A DNA stretch of 64,000 nt from Mikania micrantha. Its lineage: Eukaryota > Streptophyta > Magnoliopsida > Asterales > Asteraceae. The stretch covers positions 12,221,625 through 12,285,624 of the forward strand of contig CM018680.1 of assembly GCA_009363875.1 (NCBI GenBank), read 5' to 3'. The stretch's first letter is position 1, and each line of letters opens with the position of its first letter. Below, piece by piece: positions 45,215 through 55,950 of this stretch. The translations under genes and the position numbers were made by a program. Under the pieces are notes generated by a model. The model was not told the DNA's origin, did no database searches, and saw nothing but the letters and a program-made list of their open reading frames with translations.

Positions 45215-45467
45215 CTGTGTGGCAACATTTCAATTGTCTGCGTGACAACATTTCAAAGTCCTGTGTGGCAACATTTCAATTGTCTATGTGGCAACATTTC
45301 AAAGTCCTGTGTGGCAACATTTCAATTGTCTGTGTGATAACATTTCAATTGTATGTGTGGCAACATTTCAAAGTCCTGTGTGGCAACATTTCAATTGTCT
45401 GTGTGACAACATTTCAAAGTCCTGTGTGGCAACATTTCAAAGTCCTGTGTGGAAACGTTTCTAAGTC
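45215..45467 (+). repeat. 23-bp minisatellite, 11 units, in chromovirus leader
   Basis: Eleven 23-bp units CTGTGTGGCAACATTTCAA(A/T)GT(C) follow without gaps. They alternate largely between ...CAATTGT and ...CAAAGTC endings, i.e. a 46-bp dimer in part. Chance ORFs on both strands cross it. Confidence 0.95.
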
Positions 45468-45769
45468 CTAAGTGATAATATATCAAAAACATGGATAATA
45501 ACATATTTATATCACAGTACTGTGAGCTGTGAAATATTTTAATATGTTTTTGAATTAATAGGACTGTGTATAACTACGAACACGTGTGTGATTTGTGTGT
45601 ACTGAGAACATATCTGAAATATATCAATGTAGTTATACCGTTTTCTTAAAAATCACATATCGACATGATTTTTCAGTATGCCTGAAAATAGTTGAATTTT
45701 GTGATTGAAAGGGGTTATATCTTTAATGTTCTTGAACTGACATGAGTTTTTCTGTATGTGAGCAGAATT
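45468..45769 (+). other. leader to gag
   Basis: AT-rich untranslated stretch up to the gag ATG at 45770. Confidence 0.5.
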
Positions 45770-47140
45770 ATGGCTCCTAAACGTGGTCGACCAGCTAAGA
45801 AAGCTACCGAGAACCTTATTAATCCCGAACCGAATGCTATTCCAGCTGTAATTCAAGAAACAAACACTGTTCCACCCATTGACCCGAATCAGAACACTGT
45901 TCCACCCATTGACCCGAATCAGAACATTGTTCCACCGACAGCTTCCAGTGTAGAAATGATAGCACGGATAGTGAAAGAACAACTATGTGCTGCTGGTATC
46001 GTAATGCCATACCAGCAACATAATACTTCGGGTTCTGGTGGGGACCATGCGGAACAAAATGTTAGTAGTGGACGCGTAGAAACTCATCCTACCACTGGTA
46101 CAACTACAACTACTCCTGATCCACCAAGACAGGGATGTACTTATAAGTATTTTGCTTCCTGCAACCCTCCTACTTTTACGGGCAAGAAAGGAGCGGCTGG
46201 TCTTTTACGATGGATTGAGGAGATGGAAACCAAACTCAAAATCAGCCAGTGTTTGGAGGAGCATAAGGTGTCTTATGCTGCCTGTTCTATGAAGGACTCA
46301 GCTTTTGGGTTCAGCTATAGTTGACGCGATGGGCTGGAACAATTTCAAAACTCTGATTAGATCAGAGTACTGCCCAATAGCTGAAATTCAAAAACTCCAG
46401 GAGGAATTCTGGAATCATTCAATGATCGGTGTTGATTGCTTAGCTTACACCGATCGGTTTCACGAACTTACTTGCTTACTTCCCGATATGTTTCCTACGG
46501 AAGCAGCCTTAATCGAGAAGTACATTAAGGGTTTGATTCCCCAGATTCGGGGAATGGTGACTGTTGCTGAACCTACAACTCTGAAAATACAATTCTTTTG
46601 ACCACTAAGCTTACCAATGAGACGGTAAGGAGTGGTACTCTGTCTTTGAAACCTCAGACGGCTCACAGCCGTAGTGATATCGGTACCTCAAATGTTTCAA
46701 AAGGTACTAAACGAAAGTGGTTTGACAAAACCAAGGCGAAAGCTCCAGCTGAGACTAGCCAGAGCAAGCCAACTGTGAAAAACTATGGTGCTACTATTCC
46801 TGAGAGGAAAACTTATACTGGGCAGGCGCCGAAATGCAATAAATGTCCATTCCATCACACAGGACCGTGTCCTATTTGTGCCAACTGTAATCGAGTTGGA
46901 CATTACACAAAATATTGCAACTTTCCTGCTCAAAATCAAGCACCACGACAAACCACTCAAACCAACCGGTCATGCTACAAATGTGGAAGCCCTGACCATC
47001 TCATGCGAAATTGTGCAAACAATAACACCAATCAAGGAAATGAAGCTAGAGGGAGAGCTTTTCAGATTGGTGCGACCGAGGCGAGACATGATGCAAATAT
47101 TGTTACTTGTACGTTTCTTCTTAATAATCTTTACGCATAA
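45770..47140 (+). pseudogene. chromovirus Gag, frameshifted
   Basis: Best start is ATG 45770 (MAPKRGRPAKK); the open frame extends 12 nt further upstream only to a GTG. Residues 1-185 include a Pro/Asn-rich N-terminal region with an imperfect NTVPPIDPNQ repeat, and the capsid start (FTGKKGAAGLLRWIEEMETK). The frame is lost near 46310 and continues at 46305-46601 (capsid helices, FWNHSMIGVDCLAYTDRFHELT) and then 46598-47140. The last piece has two intact CCHC knuckles (CANCNRVGHYTKYC and CYKCGSPDHLMRNC). Gag packages RNA into particles. Two frameshifts and a terminal stop before protease disable it. Confidence 0.95.
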
Positions 47141-47479
47141 GTTCTCTTTGATACAAGGGCAGATAAGAGTTTTATCTCTCCTGAATTTGCATCTTTACTT
47201 TCATTGTCTACGGTAGATCTAGAAACTCCTTATGTTATTGAACTTGCTAACGGCAAGTTAATCAAAACTAACAGTGTTATTCAAGGATGTTCCTTGAATT
47301 TGAATGATCATCTTTTTAATATCAATTTACTTCCTATTGAGCTTGGGAGCTTTGATGTCGTTGTTGGCATGGATTGGCTTTCTGATCACCAAGCAGAAGT
47401 TGTCTGTCAAAACAAGGTGATCCGTATTCCATTACCTAACGGTAATACACCGGTAGTCCAAGGAGAACGAGCTCGTTGA
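47141..47479 (+). pseudogene. chromovirus aspartic protease, catalytic glycine mutated
   Basis: In the same frame as the zinc-knuckle part of Gag, after a TAA at 47138-47140. The active-site region reads VLFDTRADKSF: the conserved Gly of the D-T-G-A catalytic loop is Arg, so the enzyme would be inactive. The downstream flap and VVVGMDWL motif are intact. The frame ends at a stop at about 47479. Confidence 0.9.
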
Positions 47480-48428
47480 AAATTTGGTATCATATCTTGT
47501 ATGCGAGCTCAGAAATTTTAAGGAAAGGCTGTTATGCTTTCCTGACACACGTGACTGAGCACAATTCTCCACCCAAACGAATCACAGACATTCCAGTAGT
47601 CAAGGATTTTCCTGAAGTTTTTTCTTGAGGACATATCAGGATTACCCCCAATGAGACAGGTTGAATTTCGTATTGACATGATCCCAGAAGCTGCACCTGT
47701 TGCTAAAGCCCCGTATCGGCTTGCGCCATCATAAATGCAAGAACTTTCAAGTAAATTACAGGAACTTTTAGACAAAGGTTTTATTAGACCTAGTTTCTCA
47801 CCCTGGGGAGCACCTATTATTTTTGTGAAAAAGAAGGATGGTTCATTCAGGATGTGTATTGACTACAGAGAACTCAATAAGTTGACAATCAAGAACCGTT
47901 ATCCACTACCTCGTATAGATGATCTGTTTGATCAACTACAAGGTGCTACGTACATATTTCTCAAAAATCAATTTAAGATCTGGATATCATCAGTTGCGTA
48001 TTCATGATGATGACGTTCCTATAACTGCTTTCAGAACTCGATACGGACATTACGAATTTTTAGTAATGCCGTTTGGTTTAACCAATGCACCTGCAGTTTT
48101 CATGGATCTGATGAATCGAGTATGTAGACCTTATCTGGATAAATTTGTGATTGTGTTTATTGATGGTATTCTTATTTATTCTTGCAATCAACAAGAACAT
48201 GCTCAACACTTGAAACTAATCTTAGAACATTTGGCACATGAGAAATTATATGCCAAATTTTCAAAGTATGAGTTTTGGTTACGAGAAGTTCAATTTCTTG
48301 GGCGTGTAGTGAATGAGAACGATATTCAAGTGGATCCCAGTAAGATTCAAGCAGTGAAACAATGGGAAACACCACGAACCCCAACTGAAATACGTCAATT
48401 CTTAGGGCCGGAAGGTTATTATCGTTGA
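47480..48428 (+). pseudogene. chromovirus reverse transcriptase, broken
   Basis: After several stops (47480-47730) the RT N-terminus appears ([35 protein letters not shown]). A +1 shift near 47960 moves the reading to the frame of 47919 ([31 protein letters not shown]). The catalytic loop reads FIDG: the second Asp is Gly, so polymerase activity is lost. The frame stops with TGA at 48426-48428, where an Arg codon is expected. Confidence 0.95.
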
Positions 48429-48950
48429 TTCATCAAGAACTTTTCAAAAATAGCTTTGCCATTGACCACATTGACACAGATTAATGAACCGTTTATATGG
48501 GATTCCCAACAGGAGGAGGCATTCCAACTGTTGAAACACAAGCTCTGCAATGCACCTATCTTGGCACTACCGGAAGGTACTGATAATTTCACAAGGTACT
48601 GTGATGCTTCTCGTCAAGGTCTTGGGTGTGTTTTAATGCAGAACGACAAGGTAATTGCTTATGCTTCTCGACAACTGAGAGTACATGAGAAGAACTATAC
48701 TACTCATGATCTAGAACTTGGTGCAGTGGTGTTTGCACTCAAGATTTGGAGACACTATTTGTACGGAACCAAGTGTATTATATACACTGATCACAAAAGT
48801 CTCCAGCACATTCTAGATCAGAAAATGTTGAACATCCGACAGAGGCGGTGGATTGAACTTTTAAATGTCTATCATTGTGAAATTTGTTATCATCCAGGTA
48901 AAGCAAATGTCGTAGCCGATGCCTTGAGTCGCAAAGAACGGGTCAAACAT
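48429..48950 (+). pseudogene. chromovirus RNase H
   Basis: Same frame as RT, so only the stop at 48426 separates them. Carries the four acidic positions of gypsy RNase H: Asp in TRYCDAS, Glu in HDLELGAVV, Asp in YTDHKSL, and Asp in VVADALSR. Removes RNA from the RNA/DNA hybrid. No internal stop. Confidence 0.9.
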
Positions 48951-50300
48951 TTACGAGTGAAAGCGTTAGGAATGACAGTTCAAACCAGTCTAATTCCTTG
49001 GATTAAAGAGGCTCAGCAACAAGCTTTACAAACAACGAACTATTTTGCTGAGGGACTGAGGGGATTAGATAAGAAACTGGATATCAAAACTGATGGGGTA
49101 TTGTATTTCAAGAACCGAATGTGGGTTCATTTCTTTGGTAATTCTCGAACAATTATCTTGGATGAGGCGCACAAATCCAGGCATTCTATTCATCTAGGTG
49201 CTGATAAAATGTATAAAGATCTTAAAGACTTTTACCAGTGGCCTGGAATGAAGAAACATATAGCTGAATATGTGGATCGATGTCTAACATGTCTAAAAGT
49301 TAAGGCTGAACATCAACAACCTTCTGGGTTATTGCAACAACCTGAGATTCCCATGCGGAAATGGGATCACAACTCCATGGATTTCATCACTAAACTACCC
49401 AGAACATCGCGTAATCATGACTCTATATGGGTTATCGTTGATCGCCTTACGAAATATGCACATTTCTTACCCATCTGAGAGGATTATTCTATGGATCGAG
49501 TTGCTAAACTTTATGTTAATGAGATTGTATCTCTACATGGAGTACCAATCTCTATCATTTCTGACAGAGATAGTCGATTTATGTCACGATTTTGGCAAAC
49601 TCTTTAGAATGCTCTGGGCACACAAATCAATATGAGCACAACTTATCATCCAAAAACAGACCGGCAAACGAAACGAACCAATCAAACTCTGGAAGACATG
49701 CTTAGAAGCTGTGTAATTGATTTTGGAGGTAGCTGGGATATCCATCTTCCACTTGTTGAATTTTCATACAATAACAGCTACCATACCAGTATTCAATGCG
49801 CTCCATTCGAAGCACTTTATGGACGCAAGTGTAGATCACCTATCTGTTGGTCAGAGGTAGGTGAAAGTCAAATCATAGGCCCAGAATTCATTCAAGAAAC
49901 AACTGATAAGATCGCACTCATTCAAGAACGAATTGAAGCTGCTAGCGATCGTCAAAAGAGTTATGCTGATAATTGTCGTAGACCGTTAGAATTCCAAATA
50001 GGTAATCGAGTAATGTTGAAAGTTTCACCATGGAAGGGCATTTTCAGATTTGGTAAGAGAGGTAAACTTTCACCAAGATTTGTAGGACCATTCAAAATTT
50101 TTGAACGAATTGGATCAGTAGCCTACAGACTTGAATTACCTCTTGAACTCAGTAACATTCACGATGTCATTCATATATCAAATATGAAAAGGTGCCTAAC
50201 TGACGAATCATTGATCGTACATATCGAAGAGATTCAAATTGATGAAAAACTTCAGTTCAGTGAAGAACCAGTAGAGGTAATGGATCGAGAAATGAAAGTG
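48951..50300 (+). pseudogene. chromovirus integrase, two in-frame stops
   Basis: The zinc-binding domain (about 49165-49300: HKSRHSIHLGADKM ... CLTCLKVK) and core with the three acidic residues (Asp near 49378 in MDFITKL, Asp near 49562 in SDRDSRF, Glu near 49692 in LEDML) are all recognisable in one frame. In-frame stops occur at 49476-49478 (TGA) and about 49605 (TAG). The GPF (G-P-F/Y) module is present ([10 protein letters not shown]). It joins cDNA to host DNA. Confidence 0.95.
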
Positions 50301-50440
50301 TTGAAACGTAGTCGCATACCAATCGTTAAAGTACGATGGCGTAACGTGGACCCGAGTATACATAGGAACATGAAGATCAGATGAAAGCAAAGTACCCACA
50401 TCTATTCTCAAAAACGATTGTCATTATATAAGTCTTCCCT
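50301..50440 (+). pseudogene. chromodomain-like C-terminal tail, frameshifted
   Basis: The integrase frame runs to VKVRWRN and then leaves homology. The neighbouring frame gives a GPEY-then-stop, [18 protein letters not shown] sequence, the usual C-terminal chromodomain of Tekay/Del elements, with the expected Trp codon changed to a stop (TAG). This domain targets integration to modified histones. Confidence 0.75.
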
Positions 50441-50464
50441 AAATTTCGGGACGAAATTTCTCTA

Positions 50465-50476
50465 ACAGGGGGAGAC
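50465..50476 (+). promoter_or_regulatory. chromovirus polypurine tract
   Basis: ACAGGGGGAGAC immediately precedes the 3' LTR start; it primes plus-strand DNA synthesis. Confidence 0.9.
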
Positions 50477-52628
50477 TGTGACAATTGCGGTTGAGAAATC
50501 ACGTCATTGATGATGTGAGCACATTTGGTTGTTTGAGAAATCCAAGTTGATTCAACAATCGTAATTATTACAGGTTTATAGAATGCGAGAAATGAGGAAC
50601 GTGGGCGAAAACCGTGAGCAAAACAGAGTCCTGGATTGCCCGGAATTGAAAAACGAAGAAAAATTTCTAAGTGCTGAACAAATGGGCTCGTCGCGGTACA
50701 CAGAGATGGGCTTGAGAGTCTTCCGCGGTACGCGATGCATGAAAATATCTTAGATTCCTCCGGATTCCTTCGCGGTATGCGAAGCCTCTTTTGGCTTCCC
50801 GCCGCGGTACGCGACGGGTGAGGCGGTGGAGAAAGTTGATATTTTCTTTAGAATCATGCAGAATGTTAAAATTTTTAAACCTCTCGCACAAACTCGCTTC
50901 ACAGACCAAAATCTCGACCAAACCACCATCAAATCACCACTTTCAAGCTTTCTGATCGTGTGGATCGCACCAGGGATCATCTCTACAAGTTCTGATCGTT
51001 GTTTTAACCGCAGAACTCCGTCTGATTTGTTAATGATTCATTTTTAACCTTCTAGTTTGAGTTTGATTGATTACATCTTGATTTTTAACGTAATGACATA
51101 GTTGGGATTGTTGATTATTGCCTAGATGATGGCTAGGATTGATTATAAACAAAGAACACGATGTTTTAACTGTTAAGTCCTTGTTTTGATCCGTTGTAAT
51201 GCCCGGTTTGCTTGAAATCATATCCATGATTATAATGGTTTAATCCATTTGATTATGACAATGTAGGTGATTAGTTCGATTAATCTTGGAAATGCAAGGT
51301 TAAATCCAAGTGTTTCAAACTAATCACAATCATTAACATACTCATTAGAACGATTATTTGATGTTTATGATAACAGTCAGATTAGTATGTTAAACATGGT
51401 TATTACACCTATTTTGATGCTACATTGTGATATTTCATGATATTCGGGTAATCAATAACAAGGATTGATCATTCGTAAGCCAATAAACCATCTAGAAACT
51501 GTTTTAGCATTATAATCAACAACATTAACTATTTGGTTAATCCGAGACTATTCTGATTAATCAAGAGTGTCATCAACCTTGTATTAGGAATCTAATGCAA
51601 TGTAGGTTCCTACATTATCATACATTGTATGATATAATACTAAAGTAACCAATTAAACATTTAATATCAGTTTGATGACTTCCAAAGCAATGTCTTTGAC
51701 ATTGAACGTTCAGAAAGATCTAATCAGTAAGCTAGAACATAAATAATTCATTAAATGTAACTAAATACAGAATCATCTCTTTGTTATCCGTTTCGAGATA
51801 TTTTGCTACCTCTATATTATCATGTGAGTTTCGTACAACCCCTTTTATTTTAATCTTTTATAAACATCGGGGAACACTGCTGAACTTTTATTGAACATAT
51901 GATATGTATCACTGTTATCTGCGTGATTTCATGTGATTGCTAAGAACTTGTGGATTTCATGGGATTTTGCCGTTAGTATCTTTATCACAGTATCAAAAGC
52001 CCCCATTCTTTGAACTGTATCTAGTGAACCCATGTGGGGCCGAATAGAAAACATTGATAGTACTATTGGCTGACAACCCATTTGCCAGGAGCTTGCAACT
52101 CCCCTTGGTGCAAGTGTTTGTTATCTATTTCCAAAACTTCTTAATGTAAGTGATAAACATTAAGACAATGAGGCACCAAGATATTTACCGACGGATAGTA
52201 TCTTCACATAACAACGACATAACAGTCCGAAAGGAACTAGATACAGGTCCCATGGTTATCTTGAACATAACATTTTGTGAACTTATATCACATATCCTAT
52301 TGTGGAACATAAACTATATGAACTCACCAGCTTTGTGCTGACGTTTCAAACTTAAATATTTTTGCAGGGAAACAGTAAACGCCGATGAGGACACACTTTT
52401 GGAGTATTCACACTTGAATAATTTAGTTTTGTAATTAAACAAACTTAGTTGTACGCTGTAATGTAATTGTGATTGCGGCATCATTGTAATGTACTTATTT
52501 TAAGTTAATCTGTGTGCTTGTTATATCGGATCAAGTAAGTCACATCTCACCTCAGAGACATCACCACTATGCTTCCGCAACCATTTCAGTGACATCATCA
52601 ACAGGTGACGAGAGGTGGGGGTGTGACA
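50477..52628 (+). repeat. 3' LTR of chromovirus
   Basis: Full second copy of 41345-43495, with the GCGGTACGCG cluster at about 50690-50820. Followed by the ATTAT duplication. Confidence 0.95.
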
Positions 52629-52633
52629 ATTAT

Positions 52634-53320
52634 ATGTAGTATGCTTATAATTCACCAAATTATACAAGTTATGCTCATGTATATGCATGTGTGCACCATT
52701 ACGTTGATATTAATACTATTATGAAAGAATATTAAATACTGACTTCGAATAATACACACTTACATACATAATTTTACAATATGCATAAGTTTGTGGAATG
52801 AAAGTACTTTATTTGTGATGAAATTGTATAAAAGTTGGACAAAAAATAATGCTTAAGCCACAAAAGATAAAGGACAAATTTGAGCTGAAGTGCGTAGCAA
52901 ATTTGTAGCAAGTTGCTACACATTTGCAACGCATTCTGACAACCAAATTGTGTTTCATGCTTTCCCGACACTTAAACATTATCCATTTTTTATACAACTT
53001 CACTATTCGTGATATCCTTTTATTTCACCAAATTATACGAATAGTAATGATGTATATGTGTGTTACACCAATACGTTTATACTTATATTATTATAAAAGG
53101 TTATTCTAAGTGCTGACTTCTAACGACACTCACTTACGAACATAACTTTACAATAAGTATGAGTTTGTGGGAAGAAATTATATCACTCATCATGATTTTG
53201 TACATAAGTTGGATAAAAAGGAATAACGTTTAAGTCTCAAAAAAAGAAAATACAATTTCTAACCGTTGGTAAGTGTGTAGCAAATGCGTAGCAAGTTGCT
53301 ACCCATTTGTTACACATAGT
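52634..53320. repeat. higher-order repeat array, right part
   Basis: Continues the ~390-bp array interrupted at 41344: an A-type unit with palindrome at 52891 and a B-type unit at 53274 (spacing 383). With the chromovirus and one ATTAT removed, the spacing from the 41237 unit to the 52891 unit is about 365 bp. Confidence 0.85.
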
Positions 53321-54039
53321 TTAATTAATTTAATCAAATTTTATTCTGTCTCAAATGTGTAGCAAACTTGCAACACATCTACACATTTGCGACGCATAGT
53401 TTAATTAATTTAATTAAACTACATTGTGTCAAAAATGTGTCGCAAACTCGCCACTCAAAATTCGAATTACTTTGAATATACATTTTATAATATTTGTTGT
53501 TATTCGTACTATGATAAATATAGATATAAAAATTAAAAAATAACGTTTGGCGACACATTTGCGACCCCAGGTTAAATAAATAATCAAATTGCATTTTGTC
53601 GCAAATGTGTCGCAAACTTGCAACGCATTTGGTACGCAAAGTTTAATTAATTTAATTAAATTGCATTTTGTCAAAAATGTGTCGCAAATTTACAACCCAA
53701 AATTCGAATTATTTTGATTGTATGTTTTATTATTGTTATTGTTATTTGAATAAATATAGAAATAAAAATAAAAATAAAAAATAATGTTTTGTGACACATT
53801 TGCGATGCATAGTTTAATTAATTAATATAAAACACATTTTGTTCGAAATGTGTCGCAAAGTTGCTACACATTTGCGACAGAAATGAGTGTTTTTCAAATT
53901 GTGTCGTTAATTTGACACAAACTTGACATAAAATTAAGATTTTTTTCAGACTGAAAAGTGTCACAAATGTGTTGCAATTTTGCGACAATTTTTTTTGCGT
54001 AGCAAATTTTGGTAGCAAAAATCATTTTTTCTAGTAGTG
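53321..54039. mobile_element. CACTA right terminus with GTCGCAAATGTGT subterminal repeats
   Basis: About a dozen TGTGTCGCAAA / TTTGCGACACATTT words lead to TTTTTTCTAGTAGTG ending at 54039, the inverse of CACTACTAGAAAAAA. Two internal AT-rich blocks repeat (GAATTATTTTGATTG-type, at about 53462 and 53705). The terminus could pair with 30697, but the flanking triplets differ (TTT versus TAA). Confidence 0.75.
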
Positions 54040-54164
54040 TAAATATATGATTTCATCAATTTGAGAATTAATGAAAAGTCTTGAAACCGTTTACGAATTG
54101 AAAACCGAGTAATGACTTAAAGATAAAAAATAAATTTGAACTTAATAATGTATAAAAATAATCT

Positions 54165-54599
54165 GTTTATCTACTGATTTGAACTTGATCTTCCAACGGA
54201 ATTACATGCGGAATCTATAATCGATCTATATGTATTACAGACAAACAGTCATTTATAAACATTATATCATTAAATATGATAAAGTAGTTACAATGAAATG
54301 ATCAAGAACACACAGTTCTTTCACTCTAATACAGAGAGAATCAGACACTCAAAAAACTGGAGAAGTTTAGAAGTTTCAAACTTCTAGACAAACCTGCAAT
54401 ATATATAAAGTTCAGACGAACCTAACCTAGCCGAACCCATAGGATCGCCAGCCGAACCTTGAGGTTCCCTGGACGAACCTATATAATACATAAGCTAGGT
54501 TCACCGAACCTGCTTAGATTTGTGGGCCAGACGAACATAAGCCAAACCTCTCTAAACTTATACATTTTGACAAGCAACCTATTACATAATGTCCTAACA
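54165..54599 (-). repeat. Copia-type 3' LTR with CGAACC words (left edge uncertain)
   Basis: On the minus strand it begins TGTTAGGACATT right after a polypurine tract. U3 contains six or so CGAACC/GGTTCG words (54415-54535), then TATATATAAAG near 54405, as in the LTR at 4036-4625 although the two sequences are otherwise different. The downstream end of the LTR is not defined by a clear CA; no primer site follows. Confidence 0.6.
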
Positions 54600-54611
54600 A
54601 ACTCCCCCTTA
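54600..54611 (-). promoter_or_regulatory. polypurine tract
   Basis: Minus strand TTAAGGGGGAGT directly precedes the LTR start. Confidence 0.75.
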
Positions 54612-54641
54612 ATAGTTGCTACCAAAATCTTCAATAACTCT

Positions 54642-55025
54642 TCAATCTTCAACTAGATATCCACTTGTTTCTTCACAAACATTATCAGCAGCACGAATTA
54701 CAACAGACTTTGGAATCTTGGATAATCTTTCAGCTTCCAACTTGGCATCTGTATCATCTATCTCTTTTTGTAACTTCATCAGCTCAACATACAAATAGTT
54801 TACATCTTCCCATTTGCATCCAGAATGTATCTCAAGAGTATAACACATCCGAGCTATTGTTTGGAATTGAACTGCCATATATTTGTAGCTTACACCAACA
54901 TCATGAAACCCATCATTTGCAAATATCTCAGCTACATTGAATAAGTCAATATCTTCCTTTGAACAATTAACCAACCACACAGGATCCAACAGCCTGATCA
55001 CCCTCCACTTCTCGTCTTGTCTCAA
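54642..55025 (-). pseudogene. C-terminal piece of Copia-associated 3' ORF, unknown function
   Basis: A 127-codon ORF ending about 30 bp before the PPT. It is helical and acidic with a VELMKLQKEIDDTDAKLEAERL coiled-coil-like segment. It is in a different frame from the preceding pieces. No gag, protease, integrase or RT motif; such 3' ORFs sit where some plant Copias (for example Sireviruses) carry an env-like gene, but no signal or transmembrane segment is visible here. Confidence 0.45.
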
Positions 55026-55224
55026 AAGAATAACAGCTTCAGATGTATTTTCATAACCAGAACTTGAAATAAGGATTCCAATTATGTTCTATTCTTCTCA
55101 ATCTTGGTCTTGTATAAACTTTAGGCTTTGAATACCCAAGTAACTTATCCTTTAACTGTGGAACCAACAAACTCCATCCAGTTTTAGCCTCTTTCTTCAT
55201 CAACTTCTCAAATACATCATTACG

Positions 55225-55950
55225 TTATGTCTGAATAGGCTTTATCATCCTCAGCCTTGATAACTGCATGCATTCAAAAGAATGTAATGTCATAATATCA
55301 ATTGCCTTTCCAAAATACTGACACCCATCAGTCCTCTTTATCACATAACATCCTTTGTTCTTCAGACTTCCAAAAATATGGTGAAAGTAACCATAGCTTA
55401 TAATTCTTCCTTTCATCTTTGACTTAGAACCAATCTTAAATCTTAAGAATTGTCTAGCTTGGTCTTCTTGAACATTTTCTTCAATAACTTCAACCATTTG
55501 CTTGAAAATGAATAAATGATTAATAATGTATTTCTATTCACCTTGACTATCTTTCCACATCTCCATGTAAGTCTTTTTTTTCATAGTATCTACATTTATC
55601 TTTGGAGCTCCTTTCTGAACTTCAATATCGAATATCTTCTTCAAAATTTGTAAATTATACAAATTTTCATCAATTTGATCATCTTGTTCAAAGTCTGAAT
55701 ATCCACCAATTTCTCCTTCCTCCAACTCTTTATCTTCAAATATTTCACCAAACATTCTCTGTAACTTAACATCAACATTCTGTCTAAACAACTCCATGAA
55801 AGTAGGAAATGAACAATCAACACTTTCCTTTGGATACTCTAGATCAGTTAAGTCTTCAATGTCAACCTCTTCAATGTCCTTAGCCTTGTCAGAAGAAACA
55901 GAAGAAATAGGAGTAACATCAAATGAAATCCTAGAAGGATTGTAAATCAC
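55225..55950 (-). pseudogene. middle pieces of Copia-associated 3' ORF
   Basis: Two ORFs (55534-55950, 55225-55497) in one frame, separated by stops. The first is acidic (EVDIEDLTDLEYP, ELEEGEIGGYSDFEQDD). The second has a compact, possibly folded segment (FLRFKIGSKSKMKGRIISYG, GSLKNKGCYVIKRTDG). I do not recognise a domain. Confidence 0.4.

Larger units (their letters stand above)
41345..52628 (+). mobile_element. Ty3/gypsy chromovirus (Tekay-like), complete with LTRs and TSD
   Basis: Two LTRs of about 2.15 kb (41345-43495, 50477-52628), TGTGACAATTGC...GGTGTGACA, roughly 97% alike by eye. The flanking 5-bp duplications are ATTAT at 41340-41344 and 52629-52633. PBS 43499-43510, PPT about 50465-50476. 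Pol order protease-RT-RNase H-integrase with a C-terminal chromodomain-like tail. The leader is unusually long (2.27 kb). All ORFs carry stops or frameshifts, so it is not autonomous, yet the ends look fresh. It sits inside the ~390-bp repeat array. Confidence 0.97.

Noticed and set aside
44940..45471. repetitive ORFs on both strands and a CRISPR-like look
   Set aside because: Repeats of 60 and 23 bp have no unique spacers, and the context is a plant retrotransposon leader.
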